The notes: generated by a model not told the origin, from the letters alone. 64,000 nucleotides of DNA from UBA4742 sp963734965 (GCA_963734965.1 CAVTJK010000003.1:434001-498000); one strand, 5' to 3'; shown: positions 38,070 through 47,538, numbered from the stretch's first letter. Translations and numbers: made by a program.

Positions 38070-38888
38070 GTCCGTGGCGAGCTGACCGGCCAGGTCATCG
38101 GCGTGCCCGTGGGTCGGGCCGCGTGGCTCGGGCGCGTCCAACCGGTTGCGGGCAGGCCACCAGGTCTGCGGGTCTTCGCGCAACGCGGGGTCGATCAGCG
38201 GTCTCGGTTCGAGGCCTGGGAGGCGGTGGCTGTGGTCCTGCTCGGCGTCGACGCTCGTCGGTGCGACGATCGGATCGTCGCCACCATCGGGTGGGAGGCC
38301 GCCGGGATGACCGAACCGGCCTCGTCGAGGTCGAAAGCGAGGGTGGATCTCATAGACGCCTCGTGAGACCCGGCGGAGATGGCCCTTGCGTGTCTCGTAG
38401 CCCATGGCGTCGGCCAACGCCTTGACCGGTACGGGGCTGTTGACCCCGTAGCCGTACAGGTGCAGGAGCGAGTGGAGCTCGGTCAGGCTGAGCCGGCCAT
38501 GGCGGTGGAGGATGGCTACGCACGACGACCGCAGAGGCCGCCCCCAGAGGTAGCGATGGCCGGCCGGCAGGGGTCGCAAGGCCGGCTGACCGTGACATTC
38601 CGGCCGACGACCGTGGTAGTCGTCGATCCGGGGCCAGAGCTGCTCGCGCAGATCCTCGAGGTCGCCGACGAGGGCAACCCGCTCGTCGTGGAGCGCCGTG
38701 AGCGACCCGTCGAGCTGGCTGAGTCGGGTGAGCAACGCGTCGCGGGTGACCTGCACCCTTCGCCGTTGGATGGGGTGGAGGGTCGATGCCATCCGATTGG
38801 GAAGCAGGTGGTTGTGTGTCGGTGTCTTCCGGCGCGTCGGCACCGGGCCGGGATAGCGATGGTCGAGGAAGGGAGAGTCGGCGCTCAC
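38070..38888 (-). CDS. Probable HTH/winged-helix-like protein, 3' end unresolved
   Basis: The N-terminal half contains a basic region and a likely coiled coil (RDALLTRLSQLDGSLTALHDERVALVGDLEDLREQL). A compact HTH-like domain follows (RLSLTELHSLLHLYGYG, PVKALADAMGYETRKGHLRRVSRGVYE). The GTG at 38888 has GGAG upstream; ATG 38792 is an alternative. The frame has no stop before it enters the antisense of metY, where it stays open to 36534. I end the feature at the metY stop; a frameshift would bring in the TGA at 38097-38095. The domain looks DNA-binding, but no regulator family can be named. Confidence 0.5.
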
Positions 38889-39012
38889 GGCTGCGCTCCA
38901 GTCGCAGAGGGATCGAGGGCCGCCAGGTGGCGCCGATGGATCCGAAAGCTACTGCGAGGGTGTGACACCCGATCCGCTCTGCACCAGTGTGCATCGACTC
39001 TCTGCCCGCCGG

Positions 39013-39056
39013 TGACGCTTGGCACCGATTCTGCGCAGATTCGGTGCCAAGCGTCA
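39013..39056. repeat. Dispersed palindromic repeat, copy 3 (44-bp, most complete)
   Basis: TGACGCTTGGCACCGATTCT then GCGC then AGATTCGGTGCCAAGCGTCA. The arms match except for the GATTC/GAATC mismatch seen in every copy. It lies between the HTH-like gene and the membrane glycosyltransferase. The remaining bases of this 214-base gap show no gene. Confidence 0.8.
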
Positions 39057-39102
39057 GGCTCGCGACGGGGCGCCGGCAAACGAGTTCCGGAGACGGGCCG
39101 CT

Positions 39103-40782
39103 TCAGTGCGCCAGGCCGTAGAGGAACACGGCCAGACGTCGCGAGCCGCTCTCCGCGCCGGCCGAGCCGGTGGTGCTGCCCGAATAGGTGAACGGCCACG
39201 CCTTGACCAGTCGCACCCCGGAGCCGTCCGACAGGCCTAGCTCGCTACGAGCGAAAGCGATCACCTGCTGATCCTGACCATCGGTGGGCGTACCCACGTT
39301 GACGATCCCGCTGAGGTTGCGGGACTTGAGAAAGTCGCCGATCGTGCCGTTCCGGCTCGCCTGGTAGTACCCGTAGGAGTTGGCTACGCCATCGAGGTTG
39401 ATCACTGGCCGGTGGGCGTAGTAGCCGAGAGCGCCGGCATCCCACGATGCCAGGACGGCGTGGGCCGGCAGATTGCGATCGATCCACTCGCCGGCATCGC
39501 GATCCGCCGTTGCGATCGAATACGTGTGGGGATCGCTGAAGGTGCGCACCTCGAACGCCATGGCCGCCAGCAACGGCACCAACAGGATGGCGCTGACGGG
39601 GAGGAGCGCCCTCGCTACCGGTCGGTCAAGGGGAGCCTCGAGGACCGCCGCCTCGACGAAGTCCGCCACGCCCAGCAACAGCAGCGTGACCAGGTAGATG
39701 GCGACGGGGCAGTAGTACCAAAGCCACTGCTGCGTCTGGAACGCCTGGTAGTACGCCACGACCAGTACGCAGAAGGCTCCGAACCAGGCGGTGGCGGAGG
39801 CGAAGTCGACGACCCGGCGGAACCGAGCCGCTCGACGCGGCGAACTGGCGCGCCGAAACCCCCACACGCCGATGGCCCCCGCGGCCAGCAACGCCAGCGC
39901 GAACCAGCCGACCCGCACCACGGTGAACGGGGCCCGCTTGGTCAGACCGCTTATCTGAAGCAGCACTCCGAACATGATCTGGTTCGAGGCGAGGTAGATC
40001 ACCAGCGTCACCGCCGGCAGCGCGAAGAGCTCGAAGAGCGGTCGGATCGAGGCTCGCCAGGACGATCGGGCCTCGGCCAGGGCCCAGACCCCGAGGATGG
40101 CGACCAGCAACACCGAATCGGTGCGAGCCAACACGACGAGCGCGAGCAGCAAACCCGTCAGCCAGCGCGACCGACTCGATCCTGCTCGGAGCAGACGGCC
40201 CTTCCAGGTCACGCCTACGGCCAGGACGAGCACATCCAGCAGGACGAGCACTCCGGACTCCATGCCGTTGACGAACACCTTCACGAAGAACGGGTTCAGC
40301 CCGATGGCGACGAAGGCGACGACGACGATCCCGGTGCACCAGGCGCTGATCCGATCGGCATCATCGGGTCGTTTCGACCGCGCTCGTTGCCAACCGGCGG
40401 CTGCCCGTCCCACGATCCGACCGATCAGGGCCAGGGCGGCGCCGTAGCAGAGCACCTGGAACACGAGCAGCACCCGAACCGCCGGCGTGTCATCCAGCCC
40501 GACGGCGTACACCGGGACCGAGAGCAGCATCCACAGCGGGTGATAGCCGTTCGTGGCGTCGATGCCGTCGAAGGTGGAACCGTGCCCGTGGGCCACGTTG
40601 CGGGCGATGCCGAAGTAGTAGAAGGCGTCGTCGAAGGTCAGACCGAACGGGGCGTCGTGCCAGACCACGACGACGACCAGCCACACGACGGTGACCGCGG
40701 CGGCGGCGGCCACGAGCACCCTCACCGGTCGGCGACGGTGGCTCTCGATGGGCTCGGCCACTACGGCTGTCGTTGAAGTCAC
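39103..40782 (-). CDS. GT-C type membrane glycosyltransferase-like protein
   Basis: The 559-residue protein has about ten membrane segments. A first-loop motif, FDDAFYYFGIARNVAHGHGSTF, matches the aspartate-containing loop of GT-C polyprenyl-phosphate-dependent transferases, such as the arabinofuranosyltransferase AftB group. A soluble C-terminal part of about 130 residues follows. It probably transfers a sugar from a lipid carrier on the outer membrane face, with acceptor unknown. The start overlaps the acyl-CoA ligase stop as ATGA. Confidence 0.75.
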   Translation of the reverse strand: MTSTTAVVAEPIESHRRRPVRVLVAAAAAVTVVWLVVVVVWHDAPFGLTFDDAFYYFGIARNVAHGHGSTFDGIDATNGYHPLWMLLSVPVYAVGLDDTPAVRVLLVFQVLCYGAALALIGRIVGRAAAGWQRARSKRPDDADRISAWCTGIVVVAFVAIGLNPFFVKVFVNGMESGVLVLLDVLVLAVGVTWKGRLLRAGSSRSRWLTGLLLALVVLARTDSVLLVAILGVWALAEARSSWRASIRPLFELFALPAVTLVIYLASNQIMFGVLLQISGLTKRAPFTVVRVGWFALALLAAGAIGVWGFRRASSPRRAARFRRVVDFASATAWFGAFCVLVVAYYQAFQTQQWLWYYCPVAIYLVTLLLLGVADFVEAAVLEAPLDRPVARALLPVSAILLVPLLAAMAFEVRTFSDPHTYSIATADRDAGEWIDRNLPAHAVLASWDAGALGYYAHRPVINLDGVANSYGYYQASRNGTIGDFLKSRNLSGIVNVGTPTDGQDQQVIAFARSELGLSDGSGVRLVKAWPFTYSGSTTGSAGAESGSRRLAVFLYGLAH

Positions 40783-42518
40783 ATGGTCTCCGAGAAGCTC
40801 ACCTCGCCCTCGCCGCGCAGCACGTTCTTGAGCAGTTTGCCCGAGGCGTTCCTGGGCAGTTTCTCACTGGTGAGGTCGACATATGTGGGCACCTTGAAGT
40901 TGGCGAGGGTCTCGCCGACCCACTGCCGCACCTCGTCCTCGGTGATGGATGCCCCGGGGGCGACCTGCACCACCGCCTTGACCTCCTCGCCCAGCTCGGG
41001 ATGGCGGATGCCGATGACGGCAGCGTCGGCGATGGCCGGGTGCTCGACCAGCCGCTGCTCGATCTCGACGCAGTACACGTTCTCACCTCCCCGGATGATC
41101 ATGTCCTTGGCCCGATCCGTGACGAACAGGTAGCCGTCCGCGTCGACGTGCCCGATGTCGCCCGTGTGCAGCCACCCGTCTCGGATGGTCTCGCTGGTGG
41201 CCTCGGGTTTGCCCCAGTACCCCGGCATGATGATCGGTCCTCGGATGAGGATCTCGCCGGTCTCGCCTGCGGCCAGAGGCCTCCCGGCCGCGTCGGCGAT
41301 GCGGATGTCGACGACAGGGACCGGTGGGCCGACCGACGTCGGCTTGGCGATCGAGTCGGGCCCGCTGATCACGGTGGCCACCGAGCTGGACTCGGTCAGG
41401 CCGTAGGCGTTGGACGTGCTGCGCACGTTCGGGAACGTCTCACGGATCATCCGCTGCAACTCGTCGGCCGACGGCGAACCGCCGAAGGCGACCCCGGTCA
41501 CCGACGACGTGTCGTAGTCACCCTTGCCGGGATATTCACAGACCCGCCACACCATCGTCGGCACGGTCGCCCAGATGGTCACGCGCTCGTCCTGGATCAG
41601 CCCGAGCGCCTTGTCGGGCTCGAACCGCCCGGCGGGGATCACCAGCTTGAGCCCGCCGAGGGTGCCGACCACCAGGCTCGAGTGGCAGCCCGATACATGG
41701 AACAACGGCGAGGTCAGCAGGGCAGTGGTCCGCCCGTCGCTCGCCTCGGCCGCGGTCTCCGGGAAGGCCATGCCGACCGCGACTCCGTTGAAGATGGTGT
41801 TCTGGAGGTTGGCGATCATGTTCCGGTGCGTCGAGATCGCACCCTTCGGGCGCCCGGTCGTGCCGCTCGTGTAGAAGATGACGGCCGGGTCGGCCTCGTC
41901 GATCGCCACCGTGGGGAACGAGGCGGGTGGGGTGTCGCCAACCCGCTCGTCCTCACGCGCCGTCAGCTCGTCGAATCGATGCAGAATCGGCGCGCCACCG
42001 AACTCGGAGGGGTCGGCGTCGATCAGGTAGATGGCCTCGAGGTCGGGCAGGTCGTCGAGCTGGTCGGCGATGCGCTGGAAGCGGCCGCGATCGGCGACCA
42101 GCACCTTGGCGCCACTGTCTCGGAGGCCGTAGAGGATCTCGTCGGTCTTCCACCAGCCGTTCAGCCCCACCAGCACGGCGCCGAGGTTGACCGTGGCCCA
42201 GAACGAGACGCACCACTCCGGGTTGTTGGCCGACAGGACCGCCACCCGGTCACCGTGGGTGAGGTCCACCTGGTCGCTCAGCGCGGCCGACGCGGCGTTG
42301 GCCAGGGCGAAGAACTGACCGAATCCGATCTGGCGGTCGTCATAGACGATGAAGGGCTCGGCGTCGGCCCTCGCCGAGGCGATCTCGGCGACGGCACGCA
42401 GGTGCGGCAGCCGGTCCTTGTACACCTTCATCTCGACGCCATCGATCGATTCGGTGACGACCTCGAAGGCGCCGCCAGGACCCGTCAGAGTCGATCGGAC
42501 CTCGGCCAGTGTGGGCAT
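40779..42518 (-). CDS. Acyl-CoA synthetase (FadD-like AMP-forming ligase)
   Basis: The 579-residue ANL-superfamily enzyme has the P-loop FYTSGTTGRPKGA, the AYGLTESSSVATV motif, the hinge aspartate in GWLHTGDIGHVD, and the C-terminal catalytic lysine in LPRNASGKLLKN. It activates a carboxylic acid, probably a medium or long fatty acid, to its CoA ester. AAGGGGGAG precedes the ATG. It is translationally coupled to the GT-C gene downstream, which hints at a lipid or glycolipid pathway. Confidence 0.88.
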   Translation of the reverse strand: MPTLAEVRSTLTGPGGAFEVVTESIDGVEMKVYKDRLPHLRAVAEIASARADAEPFIVYDDRQIGFGQFFALANAASAALSDQVDLTHGDRVAVLSANNPEWCVSFWATVNLGAVLVGLNGWWKTDEILYGLRDSGAKVLVADRGRFQRIADQLDDLPDLEAIYLIDADPSEFGGAPILHRFDELTAREDERVGDTPPASFPTVAIDEADPAVIFYTSGTTGRPKGAISTHRNMIANLQNTIFNGVAVGMAFPETAAEASDGRTTALLTSPLFHVSGCHSSLVVGTLGGLKLVIPAGRFEPDKALGLIQDERVTIWATVPTMVWRVCEYPGKGDYDTSSVTGVAFGGSPSADELQRMIRETFPNVRSTSNAYGLTESSSVATVISGPDSIAKPTSVGPPVPVVDIRIADAAGRPLAAGETGEILIRGPIIMPGYWGKPEATSETIRDGWLHTGDIGHVDADGYLFVTDRAKDMIIRGGENVYCVEIEQRLVEHPAIADAAVIGIRHPELGEEVKAVVQVAPGASITEDEVRQWVGETLANFKVPTYVDLTSEKLPRNASGKLLKNVLRGEGEVSFSETM

Positions 42519-42557
42519 GGCTCCCCCTTGCGTGAGCTTGAGCGGCGCTCAGTCTGC

Positions 42558-42657
42558 CCCTTGGCGCCGATTCTGTGTCGATTCGGTGCCAAGCGTCAGT
42601 GCGTGAGTCCCCGCCCCTTGGCGCCGATTCTGTGTCGATTCGGTGCCAAGCGTCAGC
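42558..42657. repeat. Two tandem copies (4 and 5) of the dispersed palindromic repeat
   Basis: The segment CCCCTTGGCGCCGATTCTGT with GTCGATTCGGTGCCAAGCGT occurs twice, identical over about 43 bases and 57 bases apart. The pair fills most of the gap between serC and the acyl-CoA ligase gene. Confidence 0.8.
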
Positions 42658-42664
42658 AGGGCGC

Positions 42665-43798
42665 TCAGCCGAGGGCGCCCACGACGTGGTCGATGCAGCG
42701 CGTCAGGGCCTCGATGTCGCTCGGCTCGATCGCTGGGAACATGGCGATCCGCAGTTGGTTGCGCCCGAGCTTGCGGTACGACTCCGTGTCGACGATCCCG
42801 TTGGCCCGCAGCACCTTCGACACGAGACCAGCGTCGAGCCGGTCATCGAGATCGACGGTGGCGACGACGTGGCTGCGCTCGGTCGGGTCGGTGACGAAGG
42901 GCGTGGCGAAGCTCGACACCTCGGCCCACGAGTACATGGTCTCGGCCGACCGATCCGACCGGGTGGCGGCCCACTCGAGCCCGCCGTTGTGGTTGATCCA
43001 CTCGACCTGCTGGACGGCCAGGAAGATCGTGGCCAACGCGGGCGTGTTGTAGGTCTGGTTCTTGCGCGAGTTGTCGAGGGCGATCCCGAGATCGAGCGAC
43101 GCCGGCACCCACCGATCCGACGAGGCGATCCGCTCGATCCGCTCGACCGCTCGGGGCGAGACGGCGGCCAGCCACAGCCCGCCGTCGGAGGCGAGGCACT
43201 TCTGCGGGGCGAAGTAGTACACGTCCACCTCCGCCGGATCGAACCGCAGGCCCCCAGCGGCCGAGGTGGCATCGACGACGACGAGGGCGTCAGAGTCGAC
43301 GCCCGCGGGGCGGGCCAGCTCCATGGACACGCCAGTCGACGTCTCGTTGTGGGTGAGGGCATACACGTCGACGTCGTCGACGGCCGAAGCCACCGGATGG
43401 GTGCCCGCCGGCGACTCGATCACACTGGGATCGCACAGGTGTGGCGCGGCGGCCGCGGCGGCGGCGAACTTGGACGAGAACTCGCCGAAGCTGAGGTGCT
43501 GGCTGCGCCGGGTGATGAGGCCGAAGGTGGCCACGTCCCAGAACAGGGTCGAACCGCCGTTGCCGAGCAGCACCTCGTACCCGTCGGGCAGGCCCAGCAG
43601 CTCGGTGAGGCCGGTCCGCAACTGGCCCACTGTGAAGCGCACGGTCGACTGCCGGTGGCTGGTCCCGAGGTAGGTCCCCGAGACGACGTTGAGGGCGTTG
43701 ACCGCCTCGGGGCGGATCTTCGACGGGCCGCACCCGAACCGACCATCGGCCGGCAGCAGTTCGCGGGGGATGGAAATGTCAGGGATCTCGTCGGTCAT
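42665..43798 (-). CDS. serC: Phosphoserine aminotransferase (Mycobacterium-type)
   Basis: SerC makes phosphoserine from phosphohydroxypyruvate and glutamate, step two of serine synthesis. The 377-residue protein has the PLP lysine in YYFAPQKCLASDGGLW and the LPADGRFGCGPSKIRPEA opening of the actinobacterial SerC group. The frame extends to a GTG at 43807; I prefer ATG 43798, which begins the conserved part. serA, the step before, is 4 kb away. Confidence 0.92.
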   Translation of the reverse strand: MTDEIPDISIPRELLPADGRFGCGPSKIRPEAVNALNVVSGTYLGTSHRQSTVRFTVGQLRTGLTELLGLPDGYEVLLGNGGSTLFWDVATFGLITRRSQHLSFGEFSSKFAAAAAAAPHLCDPSVIESPAGTHPVASAVDDVDVYALTHNETSTGVSMELARPAGVDSDALVVVDATSAAGGLRFDPAEVDVYYFAPQKCLASDGGLWLAAVSPRAVERIERIASSDRWVPASLDLGIALDNSRKNQTYNTPALATIFLAVQQVEWINHNGGLEWAATRSDRSAETMYSWAEVSSFATPFVTDPTERSHVVATVDLDDRLDAGLVSKVLRANGIVDTESYRKLGRNQLRIAMFPAIEPSDIEALTRCIDHVVGALG

Positions 43799-43847
43799 CG
43801 TTGCCACTATGGCGGTCCCGGCGGCATCGCAGGAAATCCTTTGCCGC

Positions 43848-43853
43848 TAGCGT
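43848..43853 (+). promoter_or_regulatory. -10 box TAGCGT upstream of the aminotransferase mini-ORF
   Basis: TAGCGT lies 8 bases before the ATG of the 10-codon reading frame at 43862. Confidence 0.4.
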
Positions 43854-43861
43854 CGGGACCC

Positions 43862-43894
43862 ATGAAGACCGCGACAAACGTGAGGCCGCAGTGA
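43862..43894 (+). CDS. Possible leader mini-ORF MKTATNVRPQ coupled to the aminotransferase gene
   Basis: This short frame starts where a leaderless message would begin and ends in the TGA of a GTGA overlap with the next gene. The aminotransferase GTG has no good ribosome binding site of its own, so re-initiation after this mini-ORF could start it. There is no run of regulatory codons. It may be an accident of sequence. Confidence 0.35.
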   Translation: MKTATNVRPQ

Positions 43895-45096
43895 GCACCG
43901 ATCGAATCTCCCGTCGCGTGGCGGCCATCACCGAATCGGCCACCTTGGCCGTCGATGCGAGGGCCAAGGCGCTTCAGGCCGCCGGCGAGGCCGTGATCGG
44001 CTTCGGCGCCGGCGAGCCCGACTTCCCGACACCCGAGCGCATCGTCGAGGCCGCCGTCGCCGCCTGCCGCGACCCCCGCAACCATCACTACTCGCCCGCC
44101 GGCGGACTCCCCGAGCTCAAGGAGGCCATCGCCGCCAAGACCTACCGCGACTCGGGTCTCGAGGTGCTCCCGGGCCAGGTCCTGGTCACCAACGGGGGCA
44201 AGCACGCCGTCTACAACACCTTCGAGGCGCTCCTGAACCCCGGCGACGAGGTGTTGCTCCCCGCGCCCTACTGGACGACCTATCCCGAGCCCATCACCCT
44301 CGCCGGCGGAACGCCCGTGATCCTGGCCACCGACGTCAGCTCGGGCTTCCGCGTCACCGTCGAGCAGCTCGAAGCGGCCCGCACGCCCCACACCAAGGCC
44401 CTCATGTTCGTCTCGCCGTCGAACCCGACGGGAGCCGTGTACGCCCACGACGACATCGTCGCCATCGGCCGATGGGCCCACGCCAACGGGATCTGGGTCA
44501 TCACCGACGAGATCTACGAGCACCTGACCTACGGGTCCAACCGCTTCTTCTCCATGCCGACCCTCGTCCCCGAGCTGGCCGACCAGTGCGTCGTGCTCAA
44601 CGGCGTGGCCAAGACCTACGCCATGACCGGCTGGCGGGTCGGCTGGATGATCGGCCCCGCCGATCTCATCAAGGCCGCCACCAACCTGCAGTCGCACTCG
44701 ACGTCCAACGTGGCCAACGTGTCCCAGCGCGCCGCCCTGGCCGCCGTGGCCGGTGACCTCGACGCGGTGGCGATGATGCGTGCCGCCTTCGACCGCCGTC
44801 GGGCCACGATCCATCGCCTGCTCAACGAGATACCCGGGGTCACCTGCATGGATCCCCAGGGCGCGTTCTACGCCTTCCCGTCCTTCGAGGGCATCCTCGG
44901 CCTGGAGATCAAGGGCCAGCGCCCCCAGAGCACCACCGAGCTGGCCGAGGTCATCCTCGACGTGGTCAAGGTGGCCATCGTCCCCGGCGAGGCGTTCGGG
45001 GCGCCCGGCTACGCCCGCCTCTCGTTCGCACTGGGGGACGACGACCTGGTCGAGGGCGTCACCCGGATCGGCGACCTGCTCGCCCAGGCGTCCTGA
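43891..45096 (+). CDS. Pyridoxal-phosphate aspartate/aromatic aminotransferase (class I)
   Basis: The 401-residue protein has the class I fold motifs: GFGAGEPDFPTPERI, the NPTGAVY asparagine, DEIYEHLTY, and the PLP lysine in NGVAKTYAMTGWRVGW. The C-terminal arginine that binds the alpha-carboxylate is in GYARLSFAL. It resembles AspC of the Ig subgroup, which makes aspartate from oxaloacetate and glutamate. Prephenate or aromatic activity is possible. It is divergent from serC and is followed two bases later by the S9 peptidase. Confidence 0.88.
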   Translation: MSTDRISRRVAAITESATLAVDARAKALQAAGEAVIGFGAGEPDFPTPERIVEAAVAACRDPRNHHYSPAGGLPELKEAIAAKTYRDSGLEVLPGQVLVTNGGKHAVYNTFEALLNPGDEVLLPAPYWTTYPEPITLAGGTPVILATDVSSGFRVTVEQLEAARTPHTKALMFVSPSNPTGAVYAHDDIVAIGRWAHANGIWVITDEIYEHLTYGSNRFFSMPTLVPELADQCVVLNGVAKTYAMTGWRVGWMIGPADLIKAATNLQSHSTSNVANVSQRAALAAVAGDLDAVAMMRAAFDRRRATIHRLLNEIPGVTCMDPQGAFYAFPSFEGILGLEIKGQRPQSTTELAEVILDVVKVAIVPGEAFGAPGYARLSFALGDDDLVEGVTRIGDLLAQAS

Positions 45097-45098
45097 GG

Positions 45099-47132
45099 GT
45101 GGCCACGACCAAGCCCTACGGCACGTGGGCGTCCCCGGTCAGCGCTGACATGGTGGTCGAAGGCGCCGTCAGCATCACCGACGTGCAACCCGGTGACGAC
45201 GACCTGTGGTGGTCCGAGCTGCGGCCCCAGGACGGCGGCCGGATCGTGGTCGTCCGTCGCCAGCCGGGGGGTGGGCTCGTCGACGTCGTGCCCGAGGGCT
45301 TCTCGGCCCGCACGCGGGTCCACGAATACGGAGGCGGGGCGTGGTGGCTGCACGACGACACCCTGATCTTCGCCAACTGGGCCGACCAGCGGTTGTACCG
45401 GATCGAGCCCGACACCGAGCCGGGGGCCTTCCGAGCCCCCCGCCCGATCACCCCCGAGCCGACCGACACCAGCTCCGCCCGCTACGCCGACGGCGTCCTG
45501 ACCGCCGACGGACGCTGGATCATCTGCGTGCGGGAGCTCCACGGCGACCCCTCCGCCAGCGAGGCGCGCAACGAGATCGTGGCCATCGAAGCCGAGCAGG
45601 GGGGCGAGCCCACGGTGCTGGTCACCGGACCCGACTTCGTCGCCGCGCCCCGCGTCAGCCCTGACGGGCGGAGCCTGTGCTGGTTGCAGTGGAACCACCC
45701 GGACATGCCGTGGGACGGATGCGAGCTGGCGATGGCGAGCCTCGACAGCGAGAGCGACACCTGCGCCGCCGGCCCACCCCGAGTGCTCGCCGGCAGCCGA
45801 AACGAGGCCATCACCCAGCCCGAGTGGCACGCCGACGGCTCGCTCTGGTTCGTCTCGGACCGCACCGACTGGTGGAACCTCTACCGGATCACGGCTGACT
45901 CGTTGCTGGCGGCCGAACCGACCGCGGCGCCCATCGCCCCGTTCGAGGGCGAGGTCGGGGTGCCGGCGTGGGTCTTCGGCCAGTCCCGCTACGCCTTCCT
46001 GCCCGGCGAGCGCGTGGCCGTCGCCTACGCGTCCGAGGGGATCGACCACCTCGCCATCATCTCGCCCAACGCCGTGCGCCCGGGGCCCGAGGGGGCGGAC
46101 TGGTCGGCGGCCACGATGCTCGATCTCGAGACCGACTTCGTGACGTTGGCGTCCGTCCACACCTACGGACATGGTCTGGTGTTCATCGGTGCGACGGCGG
46201 CCAGCGAGTCGGTGGTGGCCGTCGCCGACCTGCCGGCGCACGGCGACGCCACCATCGCCGTCCTGCGCGCCGCCCGCGACTCGGGCCTCGGCTCCGAATG
46301 GATCTCGCTGCCGCGATCGATCAGTGTCGTCACGCCCGACGGCGGGACCACCTACGCGCTGTTCTACTCACCGACCCATCCGACGGCCGCGGGCCCATCC
46401 ACCGACGCCCCGCCGCTGGTGGTGCTCAGCCACGGCGGTCCGACCTCGGCCGCCCGTCCCCACTTCAACCTGGCCGTGCAGTACTGGACGTCGCGCGGCT
46501 TCGCCGTCGTCGACGTCAACTACCGCGGGAGCACCGGTTACGGGCGCGCCTATCGCCAGGCGCTGGCCGGGCAGTGGGGCGTCGTCGACGTCGACGACTG
46601 CGTCGCCGTGGCGCGCCACCTCGTGTCCCAGGGCGAGTCCGACGGCGATCGCCTCGCCATCCGCGGCGGTAGCGCGGGCGGGTACACGACGCTGTGCGCC
46701 CTGGCTTTTCGGGACGACTTCCGCGCCGGCACCAGCCTCTACGGCGTCGCCGATCTCGAGGCGCTGGCCCGTGACACCCACAAGTTCGAGTCCCGCTACC
46801 TCGATTCGCTGATCGGGCCCTATCCCGCCGAACGCGATCGCTACGTCGAACGGTCACCGATCCACCACATCGAGGGCTTCAACTGCCCTCTGCTCGTCCT
46901 GCAGGGCCTCGAGGACGAGATCGTCCCGCCGGCCCAGTCGGAGATGATCGTCGACGCCGTCCGGGCCAAGGGCCTGCCCGTCGCCTATCTGGCCTTCGCC
47001 GGCGAGCAGCACGGGTTCCGACAAGCCGCCACCATCAAGCGGGCGTTGGAGGCCGAGCTGTATTTCTATGCCCAGGTGTTCGATTTCGAGTTGGCTGAGC
47101 CGATAGAACCCGTGCCCATCGAAAACCTTTGA
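45099..47132 (+). CDS. S9-family serine peptidase (acylaminoacyl/dipeptidyl peptidase type)
   Basis: The 677-residue protein has an N-terminal beta-propeller (about 1-390) and a C-terminal alpha/beta-hydrolase peptidase domain. The nucleophile is in GGSAGGY, the aspartate in GLEDEIVPP and the histidine in GEQHGF, with the oxyanion region SHGGPTSAARPHFN. It has no signal peptide, so it should be cytoplasmic and act on short peptides. The GTG start lies two bases after the aminotransferase stop. Confidence 0.92.
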   Translation: MATTKPYGTWASPVSADMVVEGAVSITDVQPGDDDLWWSELRPQDGGRIVVVRRQPGGGLVDVVPEGFSARTRVHEYGGGAWWLHDDTLIFANWADQRLYRIEPDTEPGAFRAPRPITPEPTDTSSARYADGVLTADGRWIICVRELHGDPSASEARNEIVAIEAEQGGEPTVLVTGPDFVAAPRVSPDGRSLCWLQWNHPDMPWDGCELAMASLDSESDTCAAGPPRVLAGSRNEAITQPEWHADGSLWFVSDRTDWWNLYRITADSLLAAEPTAAPIAPFEGEVGVPAWVFGQSRYAFLPGERVAVAYASEGIDHLAIISPNAVRPGPEGADWSAATMLDLETDFVTLASVHTYGHGLVFIGATAASESVVAVADLPAHGDATIAVLRAARDSGLGSEWISLPRSISVVTPDGGTTYALFYSPTHPTAAGPSTDAPPLVVLSHGGPTSAARPHFNLAVQYWTSRGFAVVDVNYRGSTGYGRAYRQALAGQWGVVDVDDCVAVARHLVSQGESDGDRLAIRGGSAGGYTTLCALAFRDDFRAGTSLYGVADLEALARDTHKFESRYLDSLIGPYPAERDRYVERSPIHHIEGFNCPLLVLQGLEDEIVPPAQSEMIVDAVRAKGLPVAYLAFAGEQHGFRQAATIKRALEAELYFYAQVFDFELAEPIEPVPIENL

Positions 47133-47156
47133 GCGGAGCGCTCCCGGGGACGATCC

Positions 47157-47489
47157 ATGGAAACCGACGGTCTGAGAGTCCTTCAGTGGTATTCGAGCGC
47201 GGACGACGCTCAGCGGGCCGCGGGCGCCCTCGTCGAGCACGGGATCGGCGCGGCCGTCGAGCGGGCCCCCGACGACGCGCAGTTCGGCGTGGCCCTCCTG
47301 CCCGGTGACCTCGATCGGGGCCGCCAGATCCTCGGGTTGCCCGAGGAGAACCCCGCCGAGGCCGACGGGGACGCCCAGCTCCGCAACTCCATGCGGACCG
47401 TGCTGATCCCGGTCCTGTTGGCCGCCGCCGTGCTCGTGGTCGTGCCCCTCGTGGCCTTCTTCATCTCGTTCAAGCTCTCGGGCGGCTGA
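47157..47489 (+). CDS. DUF2007-like small membrane protein
   Basis: The 110-residue protein begins with a ferredoxin-like alpha/beta region (VLQWYSSADDAQRAAGALVEHGIGAAVE) resembling DUF2007/signal-transducing PII-like small domains. One C-terminal membrane helix follows (VLIPVLLAAAVLVVVPLVAFF). It has no known function. It sits between the peptidase and serA on the same strand. Confidence 0.65.
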   Translation: METDGLRVLQWYSSADDAQRAAGALVEHGIGAAVERAPDDAQFGVALLPGDLDRGRQILGLPEENPAEADGDAQLRNSMRTVLIPVLLAAAVLVVVPLVAFFISFKLSGG

Positions 47490-47538
47490 TCGCCCGAACG
47501 GGTTGGCGGCCTGAGGGCGTGGAGGCCAGGATGAGGCC

